Source: Akkermansiaceae bacterium
GTDB lineage: Bacteria; Verrucomicrobiota; Verrucomicrobiia; Verrucomicrobiales; Akkermansiaceae
Direction: 5' to 3'
NCBI GenBank assembly: GCA_903888515.1
Contig: CAISTY010000061.1
Location: 1-49,958 of the forward strand
DNA length: 49,958 nt
Part shown: one piece after another, positions 26,103 through 34,469 of the stretch
Layout of the letters: every line of letters starts with the position of its first letter
How positions within the stretch are numbered: position 1 is the first letter of the stretch
Made by a program: the position numbers and the translations under genes
Notes under the pieces: model-generated
What the model saw: only the letters and a program-made list of their open reading frames with translations
Told to the model about the DNA's origin: nothing
Databases searched by the model: none

Positions 26103-27146
26103 ATGGAACCCATGATCACACGAACAACCATCCACCCGAAGTACTGCCTGATTTCCGCGATTGTCGCTTTCACGTCGCTCTGTTTGTTCCTGTGTGCACA
26201 GCAGGGCCGCGCTCAAGCCATGGCTGGCGCGGCGGGGACGTTAGACGGATTGAAATCCTTCGGCACTTCCGGCAAGGCGGTCTATCCGTTTCCTGAGGGT
26301 GACAAGACCGAAGCAGAACTGTTAAGCCACACCGGCAAGGGCTGCCTGACGCACATGTGGTTCGGCGGCAACTGGAAGGACTGGGACAAGATCCGCATCC
26401 GCGTGTACGTCGACGGCGAGAAAACCGCCTCGATCGACATGGAAATGTTCCTTGGTCACGGCATCGGCTTTGCCGACGAGACCGCTCCGTGGGGCACCCG
26501 GCGGATCGGCAAGACGGGCCAGCCCTCCGGCATCTACAACACTTACCGCATGCCCTTCGGCAAGAGCGTGCGCGTGACCGCACAACTCGCCGCCGGCAAC
26601 GAGAAGAACCAGCGGTTCTGGTACATCATCCGCGGCGTTGAGAACCTGCCCGTCGAGTTTTCCGGCGTGCGCCTGCCCGACTCCGCCAGGCTCAAGCTCT
26701 TCAAGCTCGAAGACTACAAGGCCCGGACACTCGAAGAATTCAACATGATAGCCTCGAACTCTTCCGGCATGCTCTACCAGATTACCGTCGCCGCCCAGTC
26801 CGGGAATTTCGAGTATCTTGAAAGCTGCGTGCGGGCATACATCGATGGTGCCCAAGAGCCCATGCTGCTTTCCAGCGGCTTGGAGGATTACTTTCTCGGC
26901 ACGTATTTCTTCAACCGCGGCATGTACCACAACGACGTGGCCGGTCTGACCCACAAAAACGATAAGGACCACAGTTTCTCGGGCTACCGGTTCCACGAGG
27001 ATGACCCGATTTTTTACAAGAAGGGCCTGCGGTTGACGCTTCGCTGCGGTGAGCAGATCGGCAACCAGAAGCACAACGGGAAAACGCAGACATGGTCGGC
27101 CCCGACGACGACCTACACGACCTACGTCTGGGTGTATGAGTGGTGA
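26103..27146 (+). CDS. Secreted DUF2961 / glycoside hydrolase family 172 protein
   Basis: 347 residues from MEPMITRTTIHP; the ATG at 26112 is an alternative. The signal peptide covers about residues 12-40 (LISAIVAFTSLCLFLCAQ). The DUF2961 fold is seen in GCLTHMWFGGNWKDWDKIRI, FADETAPWG, IYNTYRMPFGKSVRVTAQ, WYIIRGVENLPVEF and LLSSGLEDYFLGTYFFNRG. Characterised GH172 members act on alpha-D-fructofuranosides or alpha-D-arabinofuranosides. Its neighbours GH51 and GH127 act on arabinofuranosides and GH32 on fructofuranosides, so context does not decide between the two. GH51 follows after 209 bp on the same strand. Confidence 0.85.
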   Translation: MEPMITRTTIHPKYCLISAIVAFTSLCLFLCAQQGRAQAMAGAAGTLDGLKSFGTSGKAVYPFPEGDKTEAELLSHTGKGCLTHMWFGGNWKDWDKIRIRVYVDGEKTASIDMEMFLGHGIGFADETAPWGTRRIGKTGQPSGIYNTYRMPFGKSVRVTAQLAAGNEKNQRFWYIIRGVENLPVEFSGVRLPDSARLKLFKLEDYKARTLEEFNMIASNSSGMLYQITVAAQSGNFEYLESCVRAYIDGAQEPMLLSSGLEDYFLGTYFFNRGMYHNDVAGLTHKNDKDHSFSGYRFHEDDPIFYKKGLRLTLRCGEQIGNQKHNGKTQTWSAPTTTYTTYVWVYEW

Positions 27147-27355
27147 GCGACCGCAACCCATCGCGCGGCGGAGATCCGCCTTGCAGGGATCCTGGCGGAT
27201 AGGGTAAGCAGCAACCCATCCCCCCCCTCTGAGCCTTCGCCAGCACTTCGCCAGGCCTTCCTCGCGTACTTCCCCCCGGCCAACGCCTGAACGGCCGGCT
27301 GGGAGCGCGAAATTTAACCTTGCTACCGCTGCACCTGCGTTTTGAACTGGCGGGG

Positions 27356-28915
27356 ATGAAACTTCAACGAATTCAATCGCTGGCGCTGCTTGTCGCTTTG
27401 GGGGGGATTTTTCCTTCCGCCCTCCATGCCGCCGAATCGACGGTCAACAAACTTGTCATCCATGCCGATCAGGGCAAGGAGACGATAGACCGGAACATCT
27501 ACGGGCATTTTTCCGAACACCTGGGCCGCTGCATCTACGAAGGCTTCTGGGTGGGGGCCAACAGTGAGATCAAGAATGTGCGCGGCATCCGCCAGGACGT
27601 GGTCGCGGCGCTGAAAAAGACGAAGATCCCCGTGTTGCGCTGGCCGGGCGGGTGTTTTGCCGACGAGTATCACTGGAAGGACGGCATCGGCAAACCGAGC
27701 AAGCGCCCCACGATGATCAACACCCACTGGGGCGGCGTGACGGAGAACAACCACTTCGGCACACACGAGTTTCTCGACCTCTGCGAGCAGCTCGAGTGCG
27801 AACCCTACATCTGCGGCAACGTCGGCAGCGGCACGGTGCAGGAACTTTCACAGTGGGTGGAATACGTGACCTTCGACGGTGTCAGCCCCATGGCGGACCT
27901 GCGCCGGCAGAATGGCCGCAAGGAGCCGTGGCGCGTGAAGTATTGGGGCGTGGGCAACGAGAACTGGGGTTGCGGCGGGCACATGACGCCGGAATTTTAC
28001 GCGGATCAGTACAAGCGTTTCGCCACCTACGTTCGCAGTTACGGCAGCAACCGCGTGTACAAGATCGCGTGCGGCGCCAACACCGGCGACACGAATTGGA
28101 CCGAGGTGCTGATGCGCGACGCGGGCAAGCGGATGAACGGCCTGGCGCTGCATTACTACTGCGGCTCCGGCAAGACACGCAAACCCGCTACCGAGATCAA
28201 CGAGGAGGATTGGTTTTCCCAACTGAAAAAGGCGCTGCACATCGAGGAACTCGTTGCCGCCCACGGCGCGATCATGGATAAATACGACCCGAAAAAGAAC
28301 ATCGCGATGATCGTGGACGAATGGGGCGCATGGCACTCCGTCGAGCCGGGGACGAATCCGGGCTTTCTCTATCAGCAGAACACCATCCGCGACGCGCTGG
28401 TCGCGGGCGTGTCGCTCAACATTTTCAACCAGCACGCCGACCGTGTGAAAATGGCGAACATCGCGCAGACGATCAACGTGCTCCAGGCCATGATCCTAAC
28501 CGACAAGGCCAAGATGATCCTGACGCCGACCTATCACGTCTTCGAGATGTACTCCGTGCATCACGACGCGAAGCTCCTGCCGGCGGAAGTCCAGAGCAGC
28601 GATTACCTGATGGGTGCGGAAAAAATTCCGAACGTGAACATGTCCGCTTCACGCGACGCGGAGGGCCGGATTCACGTCTCGCTCTGCAACCTGAATCCAA
28701 ACCAACCCGCCGAGGTGGCTTGTGAACTGCAAGGGGCGAAGGCGAATTCAATCAAAGGCCGCGTGCTGACCGCGCCGGAGTTGGCGTCGCACAACACGTT
28801 CGAGCAGCCGGACAGCGTGAAACCGGCGGAGTTCAAGGCGTGTCAGACGACCGCGAGCGGCTTCACCGCCACGCTGCCGGCGAAGTCGGTGGTGGTTCTG
28901 GAGATATCACCATAG
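27356..28915 (+). CDS. Secreted alpha-L-arabinofuranosidase (GH51)
   Basis: 519 residues; the start at 27356 opens a signal peptide ([20 protein letters not shown]) ending near ALHA. It cleaves terminal alpha-L-arabinofuranose from arabinans or arabinoxylans. Family motifs are [52 protein letters not shown] with acid/base Glu202, and IVDEWGAWH with nucleophile Glu322. The C-terminal beta-sandwich ends [10 protein letters not shown]. Its last 9 bp overlap the end of the convergent GH127 gene. GH51 enzymes are often intracellular, so the signal peptide is a point of interest. Confidence 0.94.
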   Translation: MKLQRIQSLALLVALGGIFPSALHAAESTVNKLVIHADQGKETIDRNIYGHFSEHLGRCIYEGFWVGANSEIKNVRGIRQDVVAALKKTKIPVLRWPGGCFADEYHWKDGIGKPSKRPTMINTHWGGVTENNHFGTHEFLDLCEQLECEPYICGNVGSGTVQELSQWVEYVTFDGVSPMADLRRQNGRKEPWRVKYWGVGNENWGCGGHMTPEFYADQYKRFATYVRSYGSNRVYKIACGANTGDTNWTEVLMRDAGKRMNGLALHYYCGSGKTRKPATEINEEDWFSQLKKALHIEELVAAHGAIMDKYDPKKNIAMIVDEWGAWHSVEPGTNPGFLYQQNTIRDALVAGVSLNIFNQHADRVKMANIAQTINVLQAMILTDKAKMILTPTYHVFEMYSVHHDAKLLPAEVQSSDYLMGAEKIPNVNMSASRDAEGRIHVSLCNLNPNQPAEVACELQGAKANSIKGRVLTAPELASHNTFEQPDSVKPAEFKACQTTASGFTATLPAKSVVVLEISP

Positions 28916-30856
28916 GTTATTCCGCAACGCCGGATCGCAATACAACCGGTAGGTCGCCTTTTCCCCGAACCGATAGAGAGGCATGAAGTCGTCGCGTGGC
29001 GAGGACTGTTCCTGGCCGGTGTATCTGAAAACCACCGGGTCCTGGGTAGCCACCATCCATTGGTCAAGCTCCTCGTCGTCATGCGGGAGGCGGGTCAGGT
29101 GTTTGTGCACTACCTGCTGCGCAAAGACCACGGGGCCACGCACGATCGCCACGCGATCAGGGTGTTGCCGGTCGATCGGCGCGCGTCGGAAGCTCAGAGG
29201 TATCGTCATTTCAAGCCGGTCGCCCTGCTGCCAATCACGGCGGATTGACGCCCATTCGCCTGGCCGCGCAGCCACGATGAGGGCGCTGCCGTTGAGCTTG
29301 AACGCAACCCCGCGCGACCAGGACGGCACACGTAGCCGGAGAGTGAAGCTCACCGGTTGTGGCATATCCAGCCGCATGGCGACCGTAGCTGCCTCCGGAT
29401 AGTGGGTTTCCTGGGTGAGCTTCACGGTTTGTCCGCCGGTCTCCCAGGTCACGGACGACGGGAGGTAGAGGTTCACATGCAGTGCCGCTTCATTGTGGAA
29501 ATAGATGAGGTTTTGATACTCGACGACGTTCTGAAAATAGGTGCCCGAGCAACACGTATAGAGGTTGTGCGTGTAGATCTTCATGCCCGCGCCGAGGTGA
29601 TAGTTGGCGTAATAGAAGTGCTTGCCGTTTTCAACAATAGGCAGGGCTGCTCCGATGGCGTTGTAGAGCAGGCGCTCGATCCAATCGCCATAGCGCGACT
29701 CACCGGTGCACATCATCAGATATTTGGCCAGCTTGAAGGCCGCCCATGAACAACAGGAGACTTCGCAACTGTCCATCCTGAGTGACAGCGACTCACCGAG
29801 GGCGCCGTCGGCAAACACGTAACGTTCCGCCGGCCCGTAACCGCCGGTTGCATAACACTGCGAACCCTGGAGATAATCGTGGAAATTCATCAGGATCCGG
29901 AGCAACCTGGGATCGCCCTCGATCAGATAGGCCATTGCGGCACCGCTGAACGAGTTGCAGTGGCTATAGGCATGCACGCCCTGGGCATTGGTCGGGGCAC
30001 TGGTCTCGGCGAATTTGTTCCAATAGGAGTCATAGCGCCAGACATCACCGAATTCCCTGTACTTGGCCAGACCTGTTTGCTGGTAAGCACGGTAGAGGTT
30101 TTCACTGAGCGTGTACCATTCCAGCGGTATGCCCGAGTGCAGTTCCCAGGGCGTGTTGGCCGCATGGGCTCGGGTACGGTCCAGATTCTTGATTCCCCAA
30201 TCGACAACCTTTTCCATCAGGAGCGGCGTGCCGTCGTGACCCGCGTACTGGTTCATGTCGCATAGCCCGCCTAGCAGTTTCTCCCACGTATAATGGTGCA
30301 TGTCACACGGATCATCGCCCATGCGCGGGTTGCCGTCGGCACCGATTGTTTTAGCCCATCCATCGACAAGTCTGACTGCCTTGTCGCGCATTTCGGCATC
30401 ATTGTTAGCCCGCGAGGTGCGCGCCATCGCCTGCAGCCACTGTCCGAAAACAATTGAGGAATCAGGACTGGCCCAGCCGCCCAGCGGATGACCCGGCGCG
30501 CGCAGGCCCGCCGCGCGCCGGAACCCGCACAGGATGTCGTCATCGGAAACCGCGAGATAATAGTCGCGCGCCGACTGGAACTGGCGCTGCCAGAGGCTCG
30601 GACCGAGTGTGACACCACAGTAGTCGAAAGGCTGGAGAACCAACTTGCCCTTGGGTGTGACGCGCGGAGCATTGCCTGCCGGGGAGCGTGGATCGTCCGG
30701 ATTGCCTTGAGCGCGGGGCGCAAGCGCGACGGATGCCGCAGCCGTCCCCAGGGTTCCCAAAAACCCACGTCGGTCCAAGTTGTGATCCTTGGCTGTCCTG
30801 TTTTCATCCTGCGGGCGCTCAAAGTCTACAAGGTTCTTCCGATCCGTATCTTCCAT
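28907..30856 (-). CDS. Exported beta-L-arabinofuranosidase-like protein (GH127, DUF1680)
   Basis: 649 residues with a Tat-type signal, DRRGFLG with Arg29-Arg30, then [17 protein letters not shown]127 enzymes use a Cys nucleophile in a zinc-Cys cluster. Candidate Cys/Glu residues are visible near residue 365 ([11 protein letters not shown]) and the Cys pair near residue 433 ([14 protein letters not shown]). Other family features are GGWASPDSS near the N-terminus and the (alpha/alpha)6-barrel helices. It releases beta-L-arabinofuranose as found on plant hydroxyproline-rich glycoproteins. It is the third gene of a minus-strand series and starts 12 bp after the DUF6055-like gene. Confidence 0.87.
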   Translation of the reverse strand: MEDTDRKNLVDFERPQDENRTAKDHNLDRRGFLGTLGTAAASVALAPRAQGNPDDPRSPAGNAPRVTPKGKLVLQPFDYCGVTLGPSLWQRQFQSARDYYLAVSDDDILCGFRRAAGLRAPGHPLGGWASPDSSIVFGQWLQAMARTSRANNDAEMRDKAVRLVDGWAKTIGADGNPRMGDDPCDMHHYTWEKLLGGLCDMNQYAGHDGTPLLMEKVVDWGIKNLDRTRAHAANTPWELHSGIPLEWYTLSENLYRAYQQTGLAKYREFGDVWRYDSYWNKFAETSAPTNAQGVHAYSHCNSFSGAAMAYLIEGDPRLLRILMNFHDYLQGSQCYATGGYGPAERYVFADGALGESLSLRMDSCEVSCCSWAAFKLAKYLMMCTGESRYGDWIERLLYNAIGAALPIVENGKHFYYANYHLGAGMKIYTHNLYTCCSGTYFQNVVEYQNLIYFHNEAALHVNLYLPSSVTWETGGQTVKLTQETHYPEAATVAMRLDMPQPVSFTLRLRVPSWSRGVAFKLNGSALIVAARPGEWASIRRDWQQGDRLEMTIPLSFRRAPIDRQHPDRVAIVRGPVVFAQQVVHKHLTRLPHDDEELDQWMVATQDPVVFRYTGQEQSSPRDDFMPLYRFGEKATYRLYCDPALRNNLW

Positions 30857-30868
30857 GGTGGTCAGGAT

Positions 30869-32254
30869 TTATCGGATAACCGAATCATCAGGGGTGGTAC
30901 CGGATAATTTAATCCGGTAGGCCCATTGTTCTTCAAGGTTGTCACCTGGTTTCGTCCTCCCTCTCATCTCAACAGGCCAGTGTTCGGTAGGCGCGCCGCT
31001 CACGACCAGCCACAAGTATGCCGTATTCTCCGGCACATTGAATGTCGCCGTTCCTGCCGCATCCTTAGATGTCTCTCCATAAACACGGCTGCCATCCTTT
31101 AACGAGGCGAGAAATCCGTAACGCCAGCCTGCCTTGTCGGTTTTAACGGCATTGTAACCCTCGGCGCCGGCAAGACCCTTGAAATTCAAGACAACCCGGG
31201 TTCCCACAGCGGGAACCTTGAGCTTGATGCCATTGTAGCCATAGTTCTGGGGGCAATGCGATGGCGGGATCCGGTACCAGCCGTCTCCGATATCATTCAG
31301 AATGCAGTGGTGTTGGTTGGCATAGGGTTTGGCCACTTCCTCTATGCGTTTCATATCCCATGTGATGAATCTGCGCGACGCGTCGAACATCTCGTCATTA
31401 AACTGTTCCTGGGTCAATGAGTTCAGTCGTTTATAGGTCATCACCGGGTCCTCATCAGGCAGGGTGGCACGACACAGATCGCCGAAAAACTCCTTCCCGT
31501 GTTTATTCGACCAGTATTCCAAAACATAGGGGGAATGATACATGTTGGTGGGATGCAAAAAAGCATAGTGGGTTTTTTTCATGAAAGCAACCAGGTGATA
31601 ATTCTCAAACGTCATCCATTCCGGATAGACCTGCCAGAGCACATATTGCGCCGACATTTCATTAATGGCGCCCCTGATTCCGCGCCCATGATTGTCGATC
31701 CGGGCCATGAACTGGAAGCTATGCCCCATCTCATGGGCCAGGACGCCGTAAGGCGCCCTGTTTACGCGTACCGCAGGTGTCCACAGCGCCCCGACCTTGT
31801 CTTCTATTCCGCCGCCAAATGCCGTTCCACCGTCGCCCCCGAACACGTAGACCAGCAACTTGTGCTGATCACTGATGGATTTCCCTTGCCGCACCAATTT
31901 CAGTTCATTGACATAATAGTTAAAAATCCGTTCGCATTCCTTGAGCGCATGATTGGCATCAAAACGTTTTTTCCCATTCGGGTTGGTCATGGGATCATCG
32001 CCATATTCCTTGCTCCAGAAGATGGCAATGTTGTCACCCTGAACCATGCGTTTGACACAAAATTCGCTCGTGCTGTCGTTATAATCATTATGCTCCGGAA
32101 CTTGTGCGGCTTTTGCCGGCAGATACAGTTTCCTGGCAGTTGAAATAGCAGGCGGTGTTGATTCCGGTGCCGCCGCAGCCTGATGAGAGGGCATGGCGCC
32201 AACAACCAGCATTGCCACGGGTAAAAATTTCGTGCAGGTGGGAAATGTCTTCAT
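30869..32254 (-). CDS. Secreted DUF6055-like zinc metallopeptidase-type protein
   Basis: 461 residues from MKTFPTCTKFLPVAML, a signal peptide. An in-frame ATG at 32320 overlaps the upstream stop, but it would bury the signal under 22 extra residues, while GGAAA 7 bp before 32254 supports the start given. A gluzincin-like site is present: HEMGH (His174, Glu175, His178) and a downstream NEM with Glu199. The segment FWSKEYGDDPMTNPNGKKRF and KLLVYVFGGDGG match DUF6055-type proteins, which lie near plant-polysaccharide hydrolases. The C-terminal region (residues 330-450) is a beta-rich domain. Whether it is a peptidase or a carbohydrate-acting enzyme is not known. Confidence 0.65.
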   Translation of the reverse strand: MKTFPTCTKFLPVAMLVVGAMPSHQAAAAPESTPPAISTARKLYLPAKAAQVPEHNDYNDSTSEFCVKRMVQGDNIAIFWSKEYGDDPMTNPNGKKRFDANHALKECERIFNYYVNELKLVRQGKSISDQHKLLVYVFGGDGGTAFGGGIEDKVGALWTPAVRVNRAPYGVLAHEMGHSFQFMARIDNHGRGIRGAINEMSAQYVLWQVYPEWMTFENYHLVAFMKKTHYAFLHPTNMYHSPYVLEYWSNKHGKEFFGDLCRATLPDEDPVMTYKRLNSLTQEQFNDEMFDASRRFITWDMKRIEEVAKPYANQHHCILNDIGDGWYRIPPSHCPQNYGYNGIKLKVPAVGTRVVLNFKGLAGAEGYNAVKTDKAGWRYGFLASLKDGSRVYGETSKDAAGTATFNVPENTAYLWLVVSGAPTEHWPVEMRGRTKPGDNLEEQWAYRIKLSGTTPDDSVIR

Positions 32255-32316
32255 TATAGGTTTTCCGTAGATATTGAACTTGTATTTGCCCGGTGCTTGT
32301 TGGGCCGCCTCAGAAT

Positions 32317-33945
32317 TCATGGCTTTCCAATGAACCGGATTTGTTTTTTTGAAACAATGGCGAAAGGATAATCAGCCAAAGGCAGTTCCTGAAAAATGCT
32401 GCTGCCGTTTTCCACCCTGAAACCATCCGTTTTGTAAACATTTCCTGTTAAAAAATCCACAAGCACTGGCTCCTCAAATGTCAGATTTTCGATTTTCAAG
32501 GATACCGTTGCCAGTTCCAGGACGTTTTCCTGGGGATTCCATGGCAACCAATAAGCAACAAGGGCTTTTTCATCGCCGGTTTTGTATGCAGCCAGCAAAG
32601 GCACGGATGGAAAGGCATCCTCGTATTCCCCGATGCCATGAAAATGTCCCGGATGGATCACCTGGAATTCGGATTTGGTCTGGAAAACCTTATAACTGTC
32701 ATCCATTGCAGCACAAAGGTTTTGATAAGCATGATAAGCCGGTTTGGGGTGCTGTGTTTCCCGGAATAATATACATTTCTGATTAACTCCATCTCCATGC
32801 ACGCCGCTTCCACCCCTTTCCGGATAACCCAAAATGGCATCGATTCCGGTAAGTTCGGTTCGCTTCGAATCAGGAGTCATACTACCTTCGTCGGCCAAAA
32901 CAAAATAGTTGCTAAGCGTGGAGCGGCAAAAGTAAGTATCGACAAATGACTGTCGAAGCAACCATTTTGCCTGGATGTTCAAGCCCCAGGGAGCGCGTCC
33001 GCGGTATCCTATCGTGCGGCTATGTGAAGGATATCCACACTCTCCCTGCCAGATTTCGAGGTCCGGCTTGTGTTTTTTCAAAACATCGCGCAATCCGCTG
33101 ATGCGGTAAACGCGGTCTTCAGGTAATATGGCGTAATGGTGAAAGCTGAAAATGTCAATGTTTGCGGGATTGCAGTTGCTTAGGAAATCGTCGCTGTACT
33201 TTGGATCTATACCCGCGGTCGCACCGGCTATGATTTTGGCCTTGGGTTGTATGGAACGTATTTTTGCGGCGGTTACTTCGACCAGTTTTCCGTAATCCCC
33301 GCCATTTGGCGGCGCTCCCCAGAATCTTTGGAAATTGGGTTCGTTCCATATTTCCCAGTATGTGATTTTGTCTTTATAACGTTTGATCACGTTTTCAACG
33401 AAGTTCAGCCAGGCTTGCGTTTCCCCGGGGCTGCCCACCGGAGGTGCCGGACTTGCGCCATAAATAGCAGCCAATTTCGGATCCGCATAATTGCCGGTTC
33501 CGCTGTATAGCCGATTGCCATTTCCAATGGTTACAAATGGCGTGATCCCCAATCTCAATACCGCTGCGAATGCATCATCGGTTCTTTGCCAGTCATATAC
33601 TCCCTTTTCTTTCTCGATTTCCTCCCAGTTCGCCTGTAGGCGGATCCACTTTACGCCCAGTTCCGAAGCTTTTTCGAGAACATTCTCCGTCATCATTCCC
33701 GCATGTATCCCCCAGTACGAACCGGATATTTCATGCGATTTTTTAGGAATGATTTTTCCTATCATGTTTTTATCCAGGGGCAATGTTGCCTTCATGGCCT
33801 GGCCTTTGGCTGTTGCATTGGCAGCCCGCGCCATCGCGGCGGACGCCGCATGCGCTTGGCCCGAGTGGGCGGCGGCAGGTGCCTCATGTGCAAAGGCCGG
33901 CATGGCGAGCAAAGCAGCAGCGGCGATGGCCAAACGCGGATTCAT
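32317..33945 (-). CDS. Secreted clan GH-A glycoside hydrolase, family uncertain (GH39/GH5-like)
   Basis: 542 residues from MNPRLAIAAAALLAMPAFAH, a signal peptide followed by an Ala-rich linker to about residue 50. The (beta/alpha)8 barrel begins near SYWGIHAGMMTENVLEKASE. The acid/base motif WNEPNF has Glu202 and the nucleophile motif EIWQGECGYPS has Glu302, 100 residues apart as expected for clan GH-A. A beta-sandwich follows residue 430. The surrounding genes suggest an arabinose- or xylose-containing polysaccharide, but I cannot name the family with confidence. It is the first gene of the series leading to the DUF6055-like gene and GH127. Confidence 0.72.
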   Translation of the reverse strand: MNPRLAIAAAALLAMPAFAHEAPAAAHSGQAHAASAAMARAANATAKGQAMKATLPLDKNMIGKIIPKKSHEISGSYWGIHAGMMTENVLEKASELGVKWIRLQANWEEIEKEKGVYDWQRTDDAFAAVLRLGITPFVTIGNGNRLYSGTGNYADPKLAAIYGASPAPPVGSPGETQAWLNFVENVIKRYKDKITYWEIWNEPNFQRFWGAPPNGGDYGKLVEVTAAKIRSIQPKAKIIAGATAGIDPKYSDDFLSNCNPANIDIFSFHHYAILPEDRVYRISGLRDVLKKHKPDLEIWQGECGYPSHSRTIGYRGRAPWGLNIQAKWLLRQSFVDTYFCRSTLSNYFVLADEGSMTPDSKRTELTGIDAILGYPERGGSGVHGDGVNQKCILFRETQHPKPAYHAYQNLCAAMDDSYKVFQTKSEFQVIHPGHFHGIGEYEDAFPSVPLLAAYKTGDEKALVAYWLPWNPQENVLELATVSLKIENLTFEEPVLVDFLTGNVYKTDGFRVENGSSIFQELPLADYPFAIVSKKQIRFIGKP

Positions 33946-34016
33946 GGGACACGAGGGTAGCCCTATCCGCCGGATTCGCAAGTTCCAATCGAAAAGCGGC
34001 CACGATACTCCTGCTG

Positions 34017-34109
34017 GTCAATCAAAGCATATCCTTGACAAGGGGGTATGGGTAGAGCTTATAAACTTCTAGCATTTCCCCATGAATCCGGCTGCAACCC
34101 ACTGTCCCA
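34017..34109 (+). promoter_or_regulatory. Leader-like element B1
   Basis: About 90 bp homologous to 43217-43313: GTCAATCAAAG, then ATATCCTTGACA (TTGACA at 34035-34040), a TATAAA at 34060-34065, GCATTTCCCC, an ATG at 34082, and CCACTGTCC or ACCCACTGTCC after it. It is the best promoter candidate for the hydrogenase unit. TTGACA to CTTATA is 17 bp; TTGACA to TATAAA is 19 bp. Confidence 0.5.
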
Positions 34110-34192
34110 TGTCCGAATCCTCAGTTTGGAGGCATGTGCTTTACTCGGTTTGCTGGATTTTCCGGCCTATTGGCCCCTGTTACCGCGCAACC

Positions 34193-34210
34193 CCCATTTC
34201 CCCGCCCTCC
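34193..34210 (+). repeat. 18-bp repeat CCCATTTCCCCGCCCTCC, copy 2
   Basis: Exact match to the copies at 25893-25910 (reverse) and 44530-44547. Confidence 0.8.
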
Positions 34211-34246
34211 AGTCTTCGCCAAGGCTTCGACAGGCATGCCGGACGG

Positions 34247-34264
34247 CCCTATCCCGGAGGCAAT
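34247..34264 (+). repeat. 18-bp repeat CCCTATCCCGGAGGCAAT, copy 2
   Basis: Exact match to 19428-19445. The flanks differ, and the domain V-like hairpin is not present here. Confidence 0.8.
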
Positions 34265-34469
34265 TCACCGGAATGGCTCGTGCGGCAGGCGTCGCGCATA
34301 TATTATCGTTTACTACGCGCATACTACTTTTCTTCAGAAACAGGATTGCGCAATACAAACATCTCGCACATGGGAGTCACGATTGAACCCGTTCGAATTT
34401 CACAATGGCCGTTTGTACTTTCAACCGCTTCCCCGAAGGATCCATGGCATAAGACCCTGCTCGCTGTCG

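Larger units (their letters stand above)
33946..34469. other. Long upstream region of the cytochrome-hydrogenase operon
   Basis: About 520 bp without a convincing gene. It carries leader-like element B1 (34017-34109), a copy of the CCCATTTCCCCGCCCTCC repeat (34193-34210) and an 18-bp repeat shared with the intron remnant (34247-34264). The frame of the cytochrome is open from 34134, but that segment is made of these repeats and lacks a signal peptide, so I treat it as untranslated. Confidence 0.6.

Noticed and set aside
32254..32320. ATG at 32320 as the start of the DUF6055-like gene
   Set aside because: It overlaps the upstream stop, which could suggest coupling, but it adds 22 residues before a clear signal peptide, and a ribosome-site-like GGAAA precedes 32254.
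34134..34469. Longer N-terminus of the cytochrome protein
   Set aside because: The frame is open, but it is made of dispersed repeats and would place the signal peptide after 112 residues.
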